Assembly: GCA_019695115.1 (NCBI GenBank)
Contig: JAIBAP010000012.1
Coordinates: 1 to 45,000 of the forward strand
Direction of reading: 5' to 3'
Length of the DNA stretch: 45,000 nt
From: Caldilineales bacterium
Lineage (GTDB): Bacteria; Chloroflexota; Anaerolineae; J102
Every line of letters starts with the position of its first letter. The first letter of the stretch is position 1. The position numbers and the translations under genes were made by a program. The notes below the pieces were generated by a model. The model was not told the origin of the DNA and searched no databases. It saw only the letters and a program-made list of their open reading frames with translations. Positions 35,891 to 45,000 of this stretch are shown piece by piece.

Positions 35891-36706
35891 ATGCAGGGCG
35901 AGTTGTTCACCGAAGCGGTCGCAACGCCTCATCGCTGTGTCTTCAGAAACGATGCAGCCGGCGTCTGGCTTTATCAGGCCGATTGCCTCGAATTCATGGA
36001 GCACCTGGCCGAACGACAGCCCGATGGCGTCTTCGATCTGATCTTCGCCGACCCGCCCTACTTCCTCTCCAACGGTGGCATGACCTGCCAGGCTGGCAAA
36101 ATCGCCCGCGTAGACAAAGGCGACTGGGACAAGTCGAGCGGCCCCGAGGCCAATCACACCTTCAACATCGCCTGGCTCTCCCTCTGCCAGCGATTGCTCA
36201 AGCCCGACGGCGCCATCTGGGTCTCCGGCACCCATCACATCATTCACTCCGTCGGCTATGCTATGCAACAGTTGGGGATGAAGCTCCTCAACGACATCAC
36301 CTGGGAGAAGCCGAACCCGCCGCCCAACCTGTCGTGCCGCTATTTCACCCACTCCACCGAAACCCTGCTTTGGGCGGCCAAGAACGACAAATCCAAACAC
36401 CGCTTCAATTACGAAGCCATGCGCAAGCTCAACGGCGACCGGCAAATGAAATCGGTGTGGACCTTCACGGCTCCGAACGGCGACGAAAAAGTGTTCGGCA
36501 AACATCCCACACAAAAGCCGGTGGCCTTGTTGGAAAGGATCATCCTGGCTTGCACCAGCGAGGGCGACCTGATCCTCGACCCCTTTGCCGGTAGCTCGAC
36601 CACCGGTGTTGCCGCCGTGCGCCTGGGCCGCCGCTTCATCGGGCTGGAGTTGGATGCCGATTATCTCGATCTCTCGACAAAGCGATTGGCCGAGGCATTG
36701 GCATAG
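35891..36706 (+). CDS. DNA adenine methyltransferase (DpnA/MboIIB-like, beta class)
   Basis: A 271-residue DNA N6-adenine or N4-cytosine methyltransferase. DPPY at residues 54-57 is the catalytic motif, and the SAM-binding FAG motif [11 protein letters not shown] at 229-239 comes after it, so the order is beta class. [15 protein letters not shown] resembles DpnA-type GATC enzymes. [14 protein letters not shown] is also standard. No restriction enzyme gene is in the window, so it is a solitary methylase or part of a broken system. It begins five bases after the FAD-subunit stop, inside what should be one enzyme operon. Confidence 0.87.
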   Translation: MQGELFTEAVATPHRCVFRNDAAGVWLYQADCLEFMEHLAERQPDGVFDLIFADPPYFLSNGGMTCQAGKIARVDKGDWDKSSGPEANHTFNIAWLSLCQRLLKPDGAIWVSGTHHIIHSVGYAMQQLGMKLLNDITWEKPNPPPNLSCRYFTHSTETLLWAAKNDKSKHRFNYEAMRKLNGDRQMKSVWTFTAPNGDEKVFGKHPTQKPVALLERIILACTSEGDLILDPFAGSSTTGVAAVRLGRRFIGLELDADYLDLSTKRLAEALA

Positions 36707-36783
36707 GAGCAAGGCCAGCAGAACGGAGCTGGCGTGCAAGCGTATTCAACCTTCCCCAGCCTCATTAACCAAGAGAACGTACA

Positions 36784-37014
36784 ATGAACAAGCTCGATCG
36801 TATCACCTTTGATCCCAATGTGATGGGTGGAAAACCCTGCATCCGGGGCATGCGCGTGACCGTGGGGACAATCGTGGGCCTGGTTGCCGCCGGTTATTCG
36901 ACTCAGGAAGTAGTAGAGGCCTATCCATACTTACAGGTAGAGGACATCCACCAGGCTCTCAGCTACGCTGCCTGGCGGGCTGAAGAAGTCGAACTCCCAC
37001 TGGTGTTGGCATGA
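36784..37014 (+). CDS. DUF433 family antitoxin
   Basis: A 76-residue protein of the DUF433 family, with FDPNVMGGKPCIRGMRVTVG and a DNA-binding-like VVEAYPYLQVEDIHQALSYAA. DUF433 proteins are normally paired with DUF5615 PIN-like toxins as here. It overlaps the toxin gene by ATGA. Confidence 0.85.
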   Translation: MNKLDRITFDPNVMGGKPCIRGMRVTVGTIVGLVAAGYSTQEVVEAYPYLQVEDIHQALSYAAWRAEEVELPLVLA

Positions 37015-37385
37015 AGTTGCTCATCGACATGAACCTCTCGCCCGATTGGATTGAGACTTTCAGGCAGCAGGGGTGGCAGGCCGTCCACTGGTCAGTCGTC
37101 GGTGACCCAAAAGCGCCCGATGGAGTCATCATGTCATGGGCGCGGCAAAACGGCTATATCGTCTTCACGCATGATCTGGATTTTGGTGCGCTATTGGCAG
37201 CAACTGGCGCGTTAGGACCGAGCGTCGTTCAGATCCGCGTTCAAGATGTCATGCCTCATCATCTCGGCGACACTCTGGTTCAGGTACTACAGCGGCATGA
37301 GGCTACACTTGCACAGGGGGCGCTCATATCAGTCGATGCTACCCGTTCAAGAATACACATTCTGCCGCTCAGGCGCAATCCATAG
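37011..37385 (+). CDS. DUF5615 PIN-like toxin
   Basis: A 124-residue PIN-domain-like protein. MKLLIDMNLSP starts the fold with an acidic residue, GYIVFTHDLDFGALLA carries the second acidic pair, and SVVQIRVQD the third strand. It is probably an RNase toxin of a VapC-like type, neutralised by the DUF433 protein. The pair sits between two subunits of one molybdenum enzyme and looks like an insertion. Confidence 0.85.
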   Translation: MKLLIDMNLSPDWIETFRQQGWQAVHWSVVGDPKAPDGVIMSWARQNGYIVFTHDLDFGALLAATGALGPSVVQIRVQDVMPHHLGDTLVQVLQRHEATLAQGALISVDATRSRIHILPLRRNP

Positions 37386-37429
37386 CGCCTTTCTTCCGAT
37401 CCCTAATCTCCCCCCACGGAGTTGAAACG

Positions 37430-40400
37430 ATGCAAATCAACCTCACCATCAACGGCGTTCCCACGACCCTCTCTTGTCTGCCCCACGAAAATCTGCGGCG
37501 CGTCTTGCGGCGCGAGGGCTATTTCAGCGTCCGCTATGGCTCCGACACCGGCGAGACCGGCGCCGCCGCCATCCTGCTCGATGGCAAACTGGTCAGCGCC
37601 GATGTGGTGCTGGCCGCTCAGACCGATGGTCATGTCATCGAGACCGTCGAAGGTTTGTCGCAGGGTCTCAAGCTCCACCCCATCCAGGAAGCCTTCATGC
37701 GCACGGGCGCCATCCAGTCGGGCTACTCGACTCCGGCCATGGTGCTGGCGGCCAAAGCCCTGCTGGCAACGAACCCGAACCCGACCGAAGCCGAGGTGCG
37801 CGACGCCCTTTCCGGCATCCTCGATCGCGAGACGGGCTATGTCAAGCCGGTGCAGGCCGTTCTCGAGGCGGCGGCGATCATGCGTGGGGAGGAGCCAACC
37901 CTGATCGAGCCGAATGTGCTGACGCCGATCGTGCTGCCGGGCGGGGGGGATGACTGGGACACAGGCGGAGAGGGAGGGACGAGGGGAGATCAAACGCCGG
38001 AGTTTCCCGGCGGTGGGGTGGCGCTCGACGCCCGCCGTCGCACCCTGCCCAAATTCGTCGTTGCCCCGCAGGCCCAGGAACTGAAGGTCGTGGGCAAGCC
38101 GGAAGTCAAGGTCGACGCCCTCAAGCTTGTCAAGGGCAACCCGGCCTTCGTCGATGACATCGAATTGCGCGGGCTGCTGCACGCCAGACTGCTCACCAGC
38201 CCGCACGCCCATGCCCGCATCCTCGATATCGACGACAGCGAGGCCCGCGCCCTGCCCGGCGTCCATGCCGTCATCCACTACAAAAACGTGCCCCGCGTAC
38301 GCTATGCCTCCGGCGGCCAGTCCTATCCCAACCCCAAGCCCTGGGATCAGGTGAGTTTTGACAACAAAGTGCGGCATGTGGGCGACCGGGTGGCGGCAGT
38401 GGCAGCCGAAACGCCGGAGATCGCCGCGGAAGCAATCAAACGCATCCGCGTGCGGTATGAAGTGTTGCCGGCGGTGTTCGATGAAAACGAGGCGATCAAG
38501 GAAGGCGCGCCGGTCATCCACGATGAGCCGGATATGGAGGGCGCTTACGACGCCGGGCGCAACCTCACGCACCACATCCACGCCCAGGTGGGCAATGTCG
38601 AAGCCAGCTTTGCCCAGGCCGACTACATCTTCGAGCACAACTATCGCGTCCATCAGGTGCAGCAAGTGCCCATCGAGCCGCACATCGTCATCGGTTATTG
38701 GGATGCCGACGAACGTCTGGTGCTGCGCAGCTCGACTCAGGTGCCGTTCCACGCCCGGCGCATGGTGGCCCCCCTGCTGGGGCTGCCGGTCAAGCGCATC
38801 CGCGTGATCAAACCCCGCATCGGCGGCGGCTTTGGCGCCAAACAGGAGATGTTGATCGAGGACATCGTTGGCCATCTCGTCATTGCCAGCGGCAAGCCGG
38901 TGAAACTGGAATTGAACCGGGCCGAGGAATTCATGTCCTCGCGCTCGCGCCATCCCCAGAGCATCCACTACAAGACCGGCGTCAACCGCGATGGCAAGCT
39001 GGTGGCCATGAAGATGACGGTGATCGGCAACACTGGCGCCTACGCCACCCACGCCCTCACCGTGCAAACCGTAACCGGGATGCGCGGCCTGAGCACCTAC
39101 AACTGCCCCAACAAGGAATTCGATTGCCTGGTGGCCTACACGAACATACCGATTCCGGGCGCCTACCGCGGTTATGGCGCGCCCCAGGCGCTGTTCGCCC
39201 TCGAAAGCCACATGGAGGAAATCGCCGAGGCGCTGGGGCTGGATGTGATCGAGTTCAAGCGACTGAACTGGGTGAAGGTGGGCGACCCACTCGACATCGC
39301 CCCGCAGCTGGGCGAAGGCGAGGCCGACGTCAGCAGCCTACCCATCGTCCAGACCAGCGGCCTGAGCGAGTGCATCGCCCAGGGGATGCGGGCCATCGGT
39401 TGGGAGCGTCGCGACGACCCGGCCTGGAAAGCGCCCGCCGACCGGCCCCACATCCGTCGCGGCATCGGCATGGCCGTGTGTATGCACGGCTCCGCCATCC
39501 CCGGCCTGGACATGGGCGCGGCCAGCATCAAGATCAACGACGACGGCAGCTTCAACGTTCTGGTTGGCGCCACCGATCTGGGCACCGGCTCTGACACCGT
39601 GCTGGCGCAGATCGCCGCCGAAGTGTTGGGCGTGTCGCTGGAAGACATCATCATTTACTCCTCCGACACCGACTTCACACCCTTCGACACCGGCGCCTAC
39701 GCTTCCAGCACCACCTATATCTCGGGCACGGCGGTGAAGCGCGCCGCCGAAGAACTGCGCCAACAAATCAAAGAGCGGGTGGGGCTGATGTTGCGTCTGC
39801 CCGACTGGAGCAATGTAGTCTTGCGCGACCGCCTGGCCTGGGCCCCTGATGGCCGCTACGTCACCCTGCAACAGGTGGCGCTGCATTCGCTGCATCAGGA
39901 CCAGCAGCGGCAGCTGATGGCCACTGCCTCGTATGTCTCGCCCGATTCGCCGCCCCCGTTCGGCGGGCAGTTTGCCGAGGTCGAGGTGGACATCGAAACC
40001 GGCCAGGTGACGGTGACGAAGCTGGCGATGGCTGTCGATTGCGGCGTAGCCATCAACCCGATCACCGCCAGCGGCCAGGTGGAGGGTGGGATGACGCAGG
40101 CCTTGGGCTACGCCCACTGCGAAGAAATGGTCTACGACGAGAGCGGTCGCATGGTCAACCCCGCCATCGGCCCCTACAAGATCTACCGCGCCGACGAGAT
40201 GCCCGAGATCGATGTCACCCTGGTGCAGACGCTGGAACCCACCGGGCCGTTCGGGGCCAAAGCCGTGGCCGAAATCCCCAAGGATGGCATTGCCCCGGCC
40301 ATCGCCAACGCCATCTACAACGCTACCTCCGGTAGCGCCGCTCCCTCCGGTAGCGCCGCCGCCGGAGGGAGCGCCGCCACGGGCTTACGTCTCCGTCGTC

Positions 40401-40447
40401 TTCCCTTCACCCCAGAGCGGGTATGGCGGGCGTTACATCAGCGATAG
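37430..40447 (+). CDS. XdhD-like molybdenum hydroxylase with cysteine-free Fe-S domain
   Basis: A 1005-residue xanthine dehydrogenase-family protein. The N-terminal ferredoxin-like half (residues 1-155) aligns with two [2Fe-2S] domains but all eight ligand positions are changed: Ser38, Thr43, Ala46, Ala57, Ser97, Ser100, Asp132 and Glu134. So it cannot hold those clusters. The Mo part (about 210-1005) is intact: VGDRVAAVAAETPE, RIGGGFGAKQ, GAYRGYGAPQ, TDLGTGSDT and the catalytic Glu in KAVAEIPKDG. From memory E. coli XdhD (YgfN) also has degenerate Fe-S domains, so this is the best family match, typically with YgfM and SsnA. Electron flow must go to another protein. Near residues 966-984 an in-frame repeat insertion (SGSAAPSGSAAAGGSAA) interrupts the C-terminal end. 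GGAG precedes the ATG. Confidence 0.88.
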   Translation: MQINLTINGVPTTLSCLPHENLRRVLRREGYFSVRYGSDTGETGAAAILLDGKLVSADVVLAAQTDGHVIETVEGLSQGLKLHPIQEAFMRTGAIQSGYSTPAMVLAAKALLATNPNPTEAEVRDALSGILDRETGYVKPVQAVLEAAAIMRGEEPTLIEPNVLTPIVLPGGGDDWDTGGEGGTRGDQTPEFPGGGVALDARRRTLPKFVVAPQAQELKVVGKPEVKVDALKLVKGNPAFVDDIELRGLLHARLLTSPHAHARILDIDDSEARALPGVHAVIHYKNVPRVRYASGGQSYPNPKPWDQVSFDNKVRHVGDRVAAVAAETPEIAAEAIKRIRVRYEVLPAVFDENEAIKEGAPVIHDEPDMEGAYDAGRNLTHHIHAQVGNVEASFAQADYIFEHNYRVHQVQQVPIEPHIVIGYWDADERLVLRSSTQVPFHARRMVAPLLGLPVKRIRVIKPRIGGGFGAKQEMLIEDIVGHLVIASGKPVKLELNRAEEFMSSRSRHPQSIHYKTGVNRDGKLVAMKMTVIGNTGAYATHALTVQTVTGMRGLSTYNCPNKEFDCLVAYTNIPIPGAYRGYGAPQALFALESHMEEIAEALGLDVIEFKRLNWVKVGDPLDIAPQLGEGEADVSSLPIVQTSGLSECIAQGMRAIGWERRDDPAWKAPADRPHIRRGIGMAVCMHGSAIPGLDMGAASIKINDDGSFNVLVGATDLGTGSDTVLAQIAAEVLGVSLEDIIIYSSDTDFTPFDTGAYASSTTYISGTAVKRAAEELRQQIKERVGLMLRLPDWSNVVLRDRLAWAPDGRYVTLQQVALHSLHQDQQRQLMATASYVSPDSPPPFGGQFAEVEVDIETGQVTVTKLAMAVDCGVAINPITASGQVEGGMTQALGYAHCEEMVYDESGRMVNPAIGPYKIYRADEMPEIDVTLVQTLEPTGPFGAKAVAEIPKDGIAPAIANAIYNATSGSAAPSGSAAAGGSAATGLRLRRLPFTPERVWRALHQR
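40321..40380. repeat. nested palindromic insertion in the XdhD-like gene
   Basis: CGCTACC-TCC-GGTAGCG at 40321-40337 and CGCTCCCTCCGG / CCGGAGGGAGCG at 40339-40350 and 40362-40373 form two stem-loops; TCCGGTAGCGCCG also occurs twice. It keeps the frame and adds about 17 Ser/Gly/Ala residues just before the final LRRLPFTPERVW. Confidence 0.7.
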
Positions 40448-40461
40448 GATGGCCCAGCGCC

Positions 40462-41235
40462 CTACCCGGCTTCTCGCACCTCGCGGATGAACTCCGGCGA
40501 CTGCAACCGGCGCTCGATGATCAGGCGAATGTAGTCAGCCAGCAGTTTCTCGATCTGCCGCATCCGCCCCGGCGTCAATTCCAGTTGGGCGACACTCTCA
40601 TAGGGCTGCGCTTGCAGAAAGCGCAACACCTTCAGCGCGCCCACATCCAGGGCCTCGGTTCCCGGCTGACCTTCGCCGTGTCGTGGGCACAGCATCCCCC
40701 CTCGGGCGGCGCTGAAATAGTTCGTCACCGGCGCCAGCGTCTCGCCGCATTGCACACAGGCAAAAAGCTGGGGCTGGTAGCCGCTCAGCCGCAGCAATGC
40801 CAGATCGAACCAGCGCGCGGTCAGGCCCAGGGGGCCGCTGCCTTCCAGATGGCGCAATCCCGTCAGGGCCAAATCGAAGACTTCGGGATGGCTATCGTCT
40901 TCCTGGGTGAAGGCGTCGATCAACTCGACCAGATAGTAACCATACGCCGCTCGGTCCAAATCCTCTCGCAATCCCCGAAAACCGTAAACCGTTTCGGCCT
41001 GGGTGATCAAATCCCACGAGCGGCTGCGCGCCACCAATAGATCGACGTGCGTAAACGGCTCCAGATGCCCGGCCTTACGGCTGGCCGGTTTGCGCACCCC
41101 GCGCGCCAACAAGGTCAGCTTACCCATGCCCGGCGTATACACCGTCACCACCCGGTCAGCCTCACCCTGGTCGCGCCGTTTCAGCACCAGCGCCCGCGTT
41201 CGATAGACGCGCTCATTCGCCCGATCCGCTCTCAT
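40462..41235 (-). CDS. recO: DNA repair protein RecO
   Basis: A 257-residue RecO. The N-terminal OB fold has RTRALVLKRRDQGEADRVVTVYTPGMGKLTLLARGVRKP; the C-terminal part has a zinc-type CVQC and CPRH. RecO binds SSB and loads RecA at gaps together with RecR. It overlaps cdd by ATGA on the upstream side. Housekeeping gene that marks the right edge of the catabolic island. Confidence 0.95.
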   Translation of the reverse strand: MRADRANERVYRTRALVLKRRDQGEADRVVTVYTPGMGKLTLLARGVRKPASRKAGHLEPFTHVDLLVARSRSWDLITQAETVYGFRGLREDLDRAAYGYYLVELIDAFTQEDDSHPEVFDLALTGLRHLEGSGPLGLTARWFDLALLRLSGYQPQLFACVQCGETLAPVTNYFSAARGGMLCPRHGEGQPGTEALDVGALKVLRFLQAQPYESVAQLELTPGRMRQIEKLLADYIRLIIERRLQSPEFIREVREAG

Positions 41236-41639
41236 CGCTCGTCTTCCTGGGCGGGCAACTGCGCGGCCCCGAAAGAATCGGGCAGTAGCTCCGCCACCGA
41301 AGTCATCCGCACCAACCCAAACTCATCCAGGATGAAGACCGGCATCTCTGGCCCGAACTCGTGCATCACCTGCCGGCAACTCCCGCACGGGCTGCCACCG
41401 TTCGAGGTCGCCACCGCCAGGGCGCGGAACGATCTCCGGCCACTGCTGATGGCGTTGAACATGGCCACCCTTTCGGCGCAACACGTCAACGGATAGACGG
41501 CGTTCTCGATGTTGCAACCGGTGAAGACCTCGCCATCCTCACACAACACCGCCGCCCCGACCTGATAGCGCGAATAGGGCGTATAGGCCCTCGAACGTGC
41601 GGCCTGCGCCGCGGCGGCCAACGCCGCCACATCAATCAT
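41232..41639 (-). CDS. cdd: cytidine deaminase
   Basis: A 135-residue cytidine deaminase, the short tetrameric type. Zn ligands and catalytic Glu: TGCNIENAVYPLTCCAERVA and PCGSCRQ. The start ATG 41639 fits the family length and GGCGGAAC upstream; ATG 41651 is the alternative. It overlaps both neighbours, so recO, cdd and the CNNM gene form one operon. It salvages cytidine to uridine. Confidence 0.93.
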   Translation of the reverse strand: MIDVAALAAAAQAARSRAYTPYSRYQVGAAVLCEDGEVFTGCNIENAVYPLTCCAERVAMFNAISSGRRSFRALAVATSNGGSPCGSCRQVMHEFGPEMPVFILDEFGLVRMTSVAELLPDSFGAAQLPAQEDER

Positions 41640-42927
41640 CTGTTCCGCCATTGCTTGTTGTCTCTGCCTCCTCGCTGGTGTTATTGACAACGAGTCGCAC
41701 CTGATCGATGCGATTGTCCGTCACCGACAGCACCTCCAGATTAGCCCCACCCAACTGCAGCACATCACCCACGCCAGGGACCCGCTGCAAGTGCGAATAG
41801 ATGACGCCCGCCAGGGTATAACTCTCGTCCTCATCCGTGATTTCCAGGTTCAACTCGCGATTCAGATCATCGAGATTAACCCGGCCGCTGACCAGGAAGA
41901 CGCCAGCTCCTGCCGGCTGGATGAGCGGCGGCTCGCGATCATACTCATCCTGAATATCACCCACGATCTCCTCCAGCAGATCTTCGATGGTGACGATGCC
42001 GGCCGTCCCCCCATATTCATCGACCACCACCGCCAGATGCGTCTTGCGGTGCTGCAAATCGCCGAGCAAATCGTTCACCATGGCCGATTCGGGCACGAAA
42101 TAGGGCTTTCGCATCACTTCGCGCAACGAGAATGTGGCTTTGCCCTCGCGAATATGTGTCAGCAGATCCTTGGCATAGAGGACGCCCACGATTTTGTCCA
42201 ACGTGTCTTCGTGGACGGGGATGCGCGAGTGCCCCGAAGTAACGCACACATCCAGCGCCTCGGCCAACGTGACTGAGGCCTCCACCCCCACCACTGCCAC
42301 ACGCGGCACCATCACCTCGGCCACGGTTCGCTCACTGAAGCGAAAGATGCTGTTGATCAACTCGCGTTCTTCGGCCTCGATGAACTGCTCTTCTTCACCG
42401 ACGTTGAGCAGCAAGCGCAAACCGTCCTCGGTCAGAAAAATATCCCGGCCCGGGCTGCCTTGATCCAGGCCCGCGCGATGGGCCAGACGCATCAACCCCC
42501 AGGTGATGGGCGCCACCAACGCCAGTGACCACTCCACGGGGCGCGCCAATCGCAACGCGACAGCGGTTGGATACTGGACAGCCAACACCCGCGCCGCAAC
42601 CTGAACCAACAAGAGCAACAACCCGGTCAGGAGCAGCGCTATCGCCAGGAACCAAGCCGAACGATGAAGCCACAGCGCCAACCATGTCACACTCGCCGCC
42701 GCCATCGCCACACTAACCGTCCGCCAAACCAGCAGGCCGGCTACGAAACGCCCGGTATCCTTCACAACCTGCTCGATTCGCAACGCCGCCGGTCTGCCTT
42801 CCGCGGTCAGCTGGCGCAGATTGCCACGACTCATCGCTGCGATCGACACCTCTGCCAAAGCGACAAACGCCGTCAGAACAAGAGCAAGCGCCAAGATGCC
42901 CAGGTCAAGCGACAAAGCGAGATTCAT
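41632..42927 (-). CDS. CNNM/HlyC-CorC family transporter with CBS pair
   Basis: A 431-residue membrane protein. Residues 1-160 are a DUF21/CNNM transmembrane domain with three or four hydrophobic segments, then SIFRFSERTVAEVMVPRVAVVGV leads to two CBS domains (about 200-320), and the C-terminal CorC/HlyC domain has YTLAGVIYSHLQRVPGVGD. These proteins act as Mg2+ or other cation transporters or regulators. ATG 42927 is used; the longer frame to 43050 has a cysteine-rich, unlikely start. A promoter with a 17-base spacer is at 43022-43050. Confidence 0.92.
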   Translation of the reverse strand: MNLALSLDLGILALALVLTAFVALAEVSIAAMSRGNLRQLTAEGRPAALRIEQVVKDTGRFVAGLLVWRTVSVAMAAASVTWLALWLHRSAWFLAIALLLTGLLLLLVQVAARVLAVQYPTAVALRLARPVEWSLALVAPITWGLMRLAHRAGLDQGSPGRDIFLTEDGLRLLLNVGEEEQFIEAEERELINSIFRFSERTVAEVMVPRVAVVGVEASVTLAEALDVCVTSGHSRIPVHEDTLDKIVGVLYAKDLLTHIREGKATFSLREVMRKPYFVPESAMVNDLLGDLQHRKTHLAVVVDEYGGTAGIVTIEDLLEEIVGDIQDEYDREPPLIQPAGAGVFLVSGRVNLDDLNRELNLEITDEDESYTLAGVIYSHLQRVPGVGDVLQLGGANLEVLSVTDNRIDQVRLVVNNTSEEAETTSNGGTDD

Positions 42928-43021
42928 AGCAACGATTCTTCCGGTCTCCGGCGGAAAGCCACATGATCCACCCGCGGCCACAAGCTGGCTTTCGCAGCCC
43001 AGCCGCAGCAGGACACCGCAA

Positions 43022-43050
43022 ACCATACCATATCCTGCGCAAACACACAA
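43022..43050 (-). promoter_or_regulatory. putative promoter of the CNNM-cdd-recO operon
   Basis: On the minus strand TTGTGT (43050-43045) and TATGGT (43027-43022) with a 17-base spacer. It would start transcription near 43015, about 90 bases before the ATG at 42927. It lies just beyond the 5S rRNA end. Confidence 0.4.
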
Positions 43051-43073
43051 CCGGCCCCCAAAATGAAAAAGCT

Positions 43074-43193
43074 CCCCTGGCGATGACCTACTCTTGCAGG
43101 GGGCTACCCCCCAACTACCATCGGCGCTAAAGAGCTTAACGACCGGGTTCGGAATGGGACCGGGTGTGACCTCTTTGCTTCAATCACCAAGAG
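43074..43193 (-). rRNA. rrf: 5S ribosomal RNA
   Basis: The minus strand carries a 5S sequence: CACACCCGGTCCCATTCCGA, then AACCCGGTCGTTAAGC and the GATGGTAGT region. Ends are set by the terminal helix, CTCTTGGTGA at the 5' side pairing with TCGCCAGGGG at the 3' side. A T-run on the minus strand follows the 3' end (43070-43060), a possible terminator. It lies about 100 bases downstream of the 23S gene and no tRNA is in between. Confidence 0.9.
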
Positions 43194-43296
43194 AGCTTTT
43201 TACCAATGTAAAAGGTGCAGCCGCGGCGCTGAGCGCCTGCTGGCGCCCTAACAACTGGATAGGATACATTTCTCTTCCATCATCATTTCTCGAGTA

Positions 43297-45000
<1,704 letters not shown>

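Noticed and set aside
43194-43296. possible tRNA between 23S and 5S
   Set aside because: No cloverleaf or T-loop sequence is seen; it is spacer with a small GC hairpin.

Overview
The window is high-GC bacterial DNA with dense, mostly operonic genes. The right end carries part of an rRNA operon (3' part of 23S, then 5S, minus strand) next to housekeeping genes (recO, cdd, a CNNM/CBS transporter). The overall look (heptamer and 92/93-bp intergenic repeats, a GxxExxY cassette, BMP-type nucleoside-like importer, XdhD-like molybdenum protein) suggests an uncultured Chloroflexota-type bacterium. That assignment is an inference of low to moderate confidence; the 23S fragment would settle it.

From about 1.4 kb to 40.4 kb the window is one large catabolic island. 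Left part: a 77-aa protein, a YgeY-like M20 hydrolase, a Mer-like luciferase-fold (F420/FMN) oxidoreductase, then the small and middle subunits of an HcnABC-type amine dehydrogenase followed by an unusual hydroxyacid-dehydrogenase homologue. An XRE-cupin regulator is divergent from a hydroxypyruvate isomerase-like gene, a DhnA-type aldolase and a DUF2277 gene. Middle part: two long operons diverge from a 389-bp control region with two near-perfect sigma-70-type promoters (17933-17961 minus, 17999-18027 plus). The minus operon encodes a BMP/nucleoside-type ABC importer, the FAD subunit of the HcnABC-type enzyme, a homologue of methenyl-tetrahydromethanopterin cyclohydrolase (Mch) and a second XRE-cupin regulator. 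The plus operon encodes a second Mch homologue, a 2-oxoacid/acetoin dehydrogenase-type E1 alpha/beta pair, a free lipoyl-domain protein, a separate E2 catalytic protein and an SsnA/TrzN-type amidohydrolase.

After a GxxExxY gene embedded in 92/93-bp repeats come an SDR, a RelE-type toxin-antitoxin pair, an iron alcohol dehydrogenase, an aldehyde dehydrogenase, an SDR, a formiminotransferase-cyclodeaminase (FTCD_C/FchA) family protein, a second unusual hydroxyacid dehydrogenase, a second SsnA-type amidohydrolase, a pteridine-reductase-type SDR and a conventional D-2-hydroxyacid dehydrogenase. The last block has a YgfM-like FAD subunit and an XdhD-like molybdenum subunit, separated by a DNA adenine methyltransferase and a DUF433/DUF5615 toxin-antitoxin pair.

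The striking point is the meeting of two groups of enzymes: homologues of C1-pterin enzymes (two Mch, one FTCD_C, one Mer-like, one pteridine reductase-like) and the YgeY/SsnA/XdhD/YgfM module known from selenium-dependent molybdenum hydroxylase and purine-degrading clusters. My inference is uptake and stepwise breakdown of an N-heterocycle (pteridine-, purine- or folate-like) with a carbon side chain: import by the BMP system, hydroxylation by XdhD/YgfM, deamination by SsnA-type enzymes, opening of cyclic amidines by the cyclohydrolases, amine oxidation by HcnABC, and side-chain work by the aldolase, isomerase, dehydrogenases and lipoyl complex. The substrate is not shown by the sequence.
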